The notes below the pieces were generated by a model, which worked only from the letters and a program-made list of their open reading frames with translations, made no database searches and was not told the origin of the DNA. Shown in pieces: positions 6,105-9,154 of a stretch of DNA of 9,154 nt. Each line of letters opens with the position of its first letter. Within the stretch, counting starts at the first letter, position 1. Source of the DNA: Myxococcales bacterium (GTDB lineage Bacteria; Myxococcota; Polyangia; Polyangiales; Polyangiaceae); NCBI GenBank assembly GCA_020430865.1, contig JAGQIY010000168.1:1-9154 (forward strand). Direction: 5' to 3'. The translations under genes and the position numbers were made by a program.

Positions 6105-6428
6105 GTGAGCCTGAGTGACGCAGAGCCGGATCCCGTCGGGACGATCATGGCCGTGACGCCGCCCGTGTTCGCCTTGCTGGGCCTGCTGATCCCGATCATT
6201 CAGCTGCCCGGGCAGATCGCGACCTGGCTCATCGTGACGCTGCTCATCGTCTACGACGGTCGGCGCTGGCCAGGTCTTGCGTGGCCGTTCTGGCTCGCAG
6301 CGAGCGTCTGCGCTTGGCCGATCGCGCTCCTGGGCTACGCCTTCGATCGCCGGGCGAAGGGCGGCCCCGGCAACCTGAGCTTCGTGATCGTCGGGCTCGC
6401 TGTCTGGGGCGTCAGCTGGTTCTTGTGA
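6105..6428 (+). CDS. Small multi-pass membrane protein of unknown function
   Basis: I do not recognise this 107-residue protein. A short polar N-terminus (MSLSDAEPDPVGT) is followed by four probable hydrophobic segments: about 16-35 (AVTPPVFALLGLLIPIIQL), 36-50 (QIATWLIVTLLIVY), 57-78 (LAWPFWLAASVCAWPIALLGYAF) and 90-107 (LSFVIVGLAVWGVSWFL). A positively charged loop (DRRAKGGPGN) precedes the last one. The C-terminus ends inside the membrane segment. The start is uncertain. GTG 6105 follows a possible -10 box closely, while ATG 6147 (93 residues) has a GGGA 5 bases upstream and keeps all four segments. The gene converges on the S10 peptidase gene, leaving only 20 bases between the two stop codons. 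No function is proposed. Confidence 0.6.
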   Translation: MSLSDAEPDPVGTIMAVTPPVFALLGLLIPIIQLPGQIATWLIVTLLIVYDGRRWPGLAWPFWLAASVCAWPIALLGYAFDRRAKGGPGNLSFVIVGLAVWGVSWFL

Positions 6429-6448
6429 GGCAGCGGCGGCGGCCTGGC

Positions 6449-7936
6449 TCAGGATGGAATTGCCGCGCGGTAAAATCGCTCCAGGTCGTCCCGCAGGCGC
6501 TCCATCGACGGCGGGTGCACGTACATCATGTGGCCGGCCGGGTAGGTCGCCTCGTACACGTTGGCGCGGATGTGTTCCTCGCGTCCCAGGTGCGACGCGG
6601 TGTACTCGGTGGCGAAGAAGGGCGTCGCCAGGTCGTAGAGCCCGTTGGCGAAGAAGACCTTCAGGTGAGGGTTCATCAGCATGCTGCGCCGCAGATGTTC
6701 CGCCGTGTTGGGGTAGCCCATGCGCTTGTCGTCGGCCCAGCTCCAGCTCTCGTTCACCTTGAGGCTGATGGCCTCGTAGCGCCGCGTCTCCGGATACTCG
6801 AGCTCCTTGCCGAGGTATTGATTCACCGTGGCGGTGTAGGGACCGAGCGGCTGGATGAAGCTCGGGTCTTCCATCGGAAGCTCGCCGACGTGGTCCGGAT
6901 CGCTGCCGAGGTAGCGCGCGTCGAGCCGACCGATCACGTGACCGCGCTCCCGCAGTAGCTCCTTCGTGAAGCGACCGATCTCGATGCGCAGATCCGCGCG
7001 CTCGATCCACACCGCGCTGAGTCCGGTGAAATACGCTAGCTTGAGCGCGACCTGGGTGCGCTCCTCGGATGGCAGCCTGTGGCCCTGGAACAACGCCCGC
7101 GCATAGTCACCGATCGCGTAAGCGCGCGCTTCCTCGAGGAACGCTTCGAGGTCGCCGTTCGGGGGCTTCACGACACCATGATGCGCAGCAACGGCAGCGT
7201 AGCTCGGCAGGTACAGCACGTACGGGAGGTCATTTCCGGTCTCGAACGCCAGGGTGCCGAAGTGCATGGCGTTGGACACCATGATGCTGCCGTTCACCAC
7301 CACGCCGGCTTGCAGTAGCTCGTCGGTGATCGCCGCCGCGCGCGTCGTGCCGTAGCTCTCCCCCGCCAGGAACTTCGGTGAGCTCCAGCGTCCGTGCCTG
7401 GTGAGCCAGGCCTGGATGAACTCGGCCAGGGACGTCGCGTCGCGCTTGATCTCGTAGAACTCCTTGTCCTTCGCCTTGCCATGAGCCCGGCTGTAGCCCG
7501 TGCCCACCGGATCGATGAACACCAGATCGCTCAGGTCGAGCAGCGAATGCTCGTTGTTCACGATCGAGTAGGGTGGGGGGAGAGGAGCGACCGCGTCCGA
7601 CATCCGCAGCCGTCGAGGCCCGAAGCACCCCAGGTGCAGCCACATGGCGGAGGAGCCGGGACCGCCATTGAAGGCGAACGTCACGGGGCGCGAAGACGCG
7701 TCCTCCACGTCCCCCCGCAGATAACTCACGTGGAAAATGCTCGCCTGGGGCTCGTCCTCCGCGTCCCTCAGGATCAGCGTCGCCGCGGTGGCGCTGTAGG
7801 GGATGCGGGCGCCGCGAATCGTCGCTTCATGCTGGGTCGTGACGCTGCGCTCTCTCGGAGGCGCCTTGTCCTTGTCCTTGTCCTTGCCCTTGTCGGCGTT
7901 CTCGTCGCTGCCCTTTCCGTCTGCTGCGTCGACCAT
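6449..7936 (-). CDS. Serine carboxypeptidase-like protein, peptidase family S10
   Basis: Family S10 enzymes have the alpha/beta-hydrolase fold and remove C-terminal residues from peptides through a Ser-Asp-His triad. Numbering from ATG 7936 (495 aa), the oxyanion-region motif NGGPGSS is at 90-96, the nucleophile Ser194 lies in GESYGT, Asp435 in NGLYDLATPF and His469 in PAGHMMY. All triad residues are present, so activity is expected. The region before the fold (TTQHEATIRGARIPYSATA, LILRD) resembles bacterial S10 proteins. Two points are odd. No signal peptide is visible, although many bacterial relatives are exported. The N-terminus carries a charged Asp-Lys repeat coded by a hexanucleotide repeat. 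A TTG at 7972 would add 12 residues but has a poorly spaced ribosome binding site. The gene follows a terminator that ends about 60 bases upstream, so it has its own promoter. Confidence 0.92.
   Translation of the reverse strand: MVDAADGKGSDENADKGKDKDKDKAPPRERSVTTQHEATIRGARIPYSATAATLILRDAEDEPQASIFHVSYLRGDVEDASSRPVTFAFNGGPGSSAMWLHLGCFGPRRLRMSDAVAPLPPPYSIVNNEHSLLDLSDLVFIDPVGTGYSRAHGKAKDKEFYEIKRDATSLAEFIQAWLTRHGRWSSPKFLAGESYGTTRAAAITDELLQAGVVVNGSIMVSNAMHFGTLAFETGNDLPYVLYLPSYAAVAAHHGVVKPPNGDLEAFLEEARAYAIGDYARALFQGHRLPSEERTQVALKLAYFTGLSAVWIERADLRIEIGRFTKELLRERGHVIGRLDARYLGSDPDHVGELPMEDPSFIQPLGPYTATVNQYLGKELEYPETRRYEAISLKVNESWSWADDKRMGYPNTAEHLRRSMLMNPHLKVFFANGLYDLATPFFATEYTASHLGREEHIRANVYEATYPAGHMMYVHPPSMERLRDDLERFYRAAIPS
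7865..7894 (-). repeat. Hexanucleotide tandem repeat coding for an Asp-Lys run
   Basis: Five consecutive 6-base units occur on the plus strand: cttgtc three times, cttgcc, then cttgtc. In the peptidase frame they read Asp-Lys, with one Gly-Lys unit. Because the unit is two codons long, slippage would change the length of the charged run without shifting the frame. Confidence 0.9.
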
Positions 7937-7994
7937 GGCGACGGGTGTCTCCCATTCCCGGACTCGAAGCAACGACTCCCGCTCGAGCCACCTA

Positions 7995-8040
7995 CAAAAG
8001 CCAACCGCCCGCCAGGCCTGAGGCGAGGCGAGCGGTTGGC
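7995..8040 (-). terminator. Intrinsic terminator of the Bax inhibitor-1 family gene
   Basis: A perfect 9-bp stem (8000-8008 with 8032-8040) continues inward through a 4-bp stem (8010-8013 with 8027-8030) and a 3-bp stem (8016-8018 with 8022-8024), interrupted by small mismatches. On the minus strand the hairpin is followed at once by TTTTGT. It lies 36 bases after the stop of the upstream minus-strand gene. This is a good rho-independent terminator and implies that the S10 gene is transcribed separately. Confidence 0.82.
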
Positions 8041-8076
8041 GAACGCGTCGAGGAAGCGCAGCGCGGGCGCTTCGCC

Positions 8077-9154
8077 TCAGCGGTTCGACATGAAGATGCG
8101 CAGCAAGAACATGAACAGGTTTCGTAGCTGCACCAGCAAGGCGAGGGCGTCGCCCACGGCGTCATCCATCTCGCTCTTCCGGAAGATGTACCAGGTCACG
8201 TACAGCAGCGTGAGCGTCGAGAGGATCGCGCCAGCGGTGGCGATGGCCAGGCTGAACGGCTCGCTGCCCAGGAAGATCGCCATGATGCAGCCGATGAACA
8301 CCACCACGAAGCCGATGGAGACGATGCTCCAGAGCCACGAGAAGTCCTTGCGCGACACGAAGACGTAGGCGGTCATCGAGCTGAACACCGCCAGCACCAT
8401 CAGGAAAGCGTCGCGCACTGGCGCCGCGCTCATCGTCTCTCCGAGGCCAGCGTAGTACTGGGCGACGAAGACCATCGGAGCCATTTCGAGCCCCATCAAG
8501 GCTGCGACGCCCATCAGCGCGGCGACGTTGAGGTACTTCACCTTGCTGAACCAGCTGGCGACGATGGTGCCGACGAACAGCGCGCCGAACGCGATGTACT
8601 GCAGCGTCGGGTTCGCGAGCATCGCGCCGACCAGCATTGGCACCTGAACGATCTTGCCTTCCGGCGAAGTCATCGTCTGCGTCGGTCCGAGCGACACCGC
8701 GGCGTAGCCCACGATCACCGCCACGAAGGCGGACGCCGTGAGCAGCCCGTAGACCTTGCGTAGATACGCCAAGCGCTGGGCGCCCAGGGTCGGAGCGCCG
8801 ACGGCCTGCGCCAGCTGATTCACCATGCCGCCCTGTTGCTGCCCTGCGGCAGCGCCCGGGGCGAAGCCGCCCCCGCCGATTGCCATCGCGCCGCCCGCCA
8901 TCGCGCCGCCCATGGCGGCGCCGTAGGCGCCAGCGGCTTGACCGTATCCGCCCGCCGCCTGACCGTAGGCGCCCGCCGCCTGACCGTAGGCGCCCGCCGC
9001 CTGACCGTAGCCGGCTGGAGGCTGTCCATAGGCGGCTTGCTGCGCCGGCGCGGCCTGCTGGGCGGGCGGAGCTTGCAGAGCCGGCGCCGCGGCGACCGGC
9101 GGCGCCGCATAGCCAGCCTGGGGCGCAGCTTGCTGTTGCCAAGGCGCCTGGCCG
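8077..9154 (-). CDS. Bax inhibitor-1 family membrane protein with low-complexity N-terminal extension (partial, runs off the window)
   Basis: The Bax inhibitor-1 (BI-1/YccA/YetJ) family consists of small inner-membrane proteins; some members are proton-sensitive calcium leak channels or modulators of membrane proteolysis. The visible 358 residues divide in two. The last 240 or so form the family domain, with seven hydrophobic segments, starting at LAYLRKVYGLLTASAFVAVI and ending with LLVQLRNLFMFLLRIFMSNR. Acidic residues in SEMDDAVGDA lie where the family's pH-sensing aspartates occur. Before it lies a long Ala/Gln/Pro/Gly/Tyr-rich stretch without a predicted fold, including tandem YGQAAGA repeats. 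A Met codon at 8913 could start a 278-residue form. However, the 80 codons upstream remain open to the window edge with a coherent repeat in the same frame, so the true start is probably just beyond 9154. A terminator follows the gene. Confidence 0.92.
   Translation of the reverse strand, partial: GQAPWQQQAAPQAGYAAPPVAAAPALQAPPAQQAAPAQQAAYGQPPAGYGQAAGAYGQAAGAYGQAAGGYGQAAGAYGAAMGGAMAGGAMAIGGGGFAPGAAAGQQQGGMVNQLAQAVGAPTLGAQRLAYLRKVYGLLTASAFVAVIVGYAAVSLGPTQTMTSPEGKIVQVPMLVGAMLANPTLQYIAFGALFVGTIVASWFSKVKYLNVAALMGVAALMGLEMAPMVFVAQYYAGLGETMSAAPVRDAFLMVLAVFSSMTAYVFVSRKDFSWLWSIVSIGFVVVFIGCIMAIFLGSEPFSLAIATAGAILSTLTLLYVTWYIFRKSEMDDAVGDALALLVQLRNLFMFLLRIFMSNR
8921..9025 (-). repeat. 21-bp tandem repeat in the N-terminal extension of the Bax inhibitor-1 protein
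   Basis: Five adjacent 21-base units start at 8921, 8942, 8963, 8984 and 9005. The third and fourth are identical and the outer ones are diverged. Each encodes seven residues of the form Y-G-Q-A-A-G-A. The exact multiple of three keeps the reading frame and supports translation of this region. Similar but degenerate Gln/Ala/Pro-rich sequence continues to the window edge. Confidence 0.9.

Noticed and set aside
4890..7010. A 706-codon open frame on the minus strand across the reductase and small membrane protein genes
   Set aside because: It is antisense to a clearly recognised enzyme. Its translation is Arg/His/Ala-rich with no motif, as expected for third-position GC bias in GC-rich DNA.
7394..8368. 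A 324-codon plus-strand open frame over the peptidase and terminator
   Set aside because: It is antisense to the S10 catalytic region and to the Bax inhibitor-1 gene, and runs through a strong terminator hairpin.
8162..9142. A 326-codon minus-strand frame overlapping the Bax inhibitor-1 gene
   Set aside because: It is an Arg/Gly/Ala-rich out-of-frame reading of the same DNA; the other frame gives the conserved membrane domain.

Overview
The window is GC-rich chromosomal DNA whose gene styles (GC-biased codons, long antisense open frames, low-complexity N-terminal extensions, an IS21 element, a PAS-GAF-GGDEF sensor) suggest a Gram-negative bacterium with a large genome, plausibly Myxococcota/Polyangia. 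That placement is an inference from style only; nothing here fixes the taxon.

Layout. Positions 1-2485 hold an apparently complete IS21-family insertion sequence: a terminal inverted repeat at the very first base, the DDE transposase istA, the overlapping AAA+ helper istB, and clustered repeats at the right end. After a 223-bp non-coding stretch comes a tRNA-Lys(CTT) gene on the minus strand with its own promoter. Beyond it lies a frameshifted remnant of an F5/8 type C (discoidin) domain gene, also on the minus strand. Positions 3462-6428 carry three plus-strand chromosomal genes: a diguanylate cyclase (PAS-GAF-GGDEF), a glutathionyl-hydroquinone reductase, and a small multi-pass membrane protein of unknown function. 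Facing them on the minus strand are a serine carboxypeptidase-like S10 peptidase and a Bax inhibitor-1 family membrane protein. The last of these has a long repetitive N-terminal extension and runs off the right edge of the window. An intrinsic terminator separates the two minus-strand genes.

How the genes fit together. istA and istB form one transposition module. The other genes look like independent housekeeping, stress or signalling functions, not an operon: c-di-GMP synthesis, quinone detoxification, peptide hydrolysis and membrane ion/stress homeostasis. I do not see a defence system, CRISPR array, prophage or biosynthetic cluster. The most unusual items are the low-complexity extension on the Bax inhibitor-1 protein, the Cys/His pattern in the GAF domain of the cyclase, the decayed discoidin gene, and two genes whose start codons sit 7-8 nt after a TANNNT box (possible leaderless transcripts).
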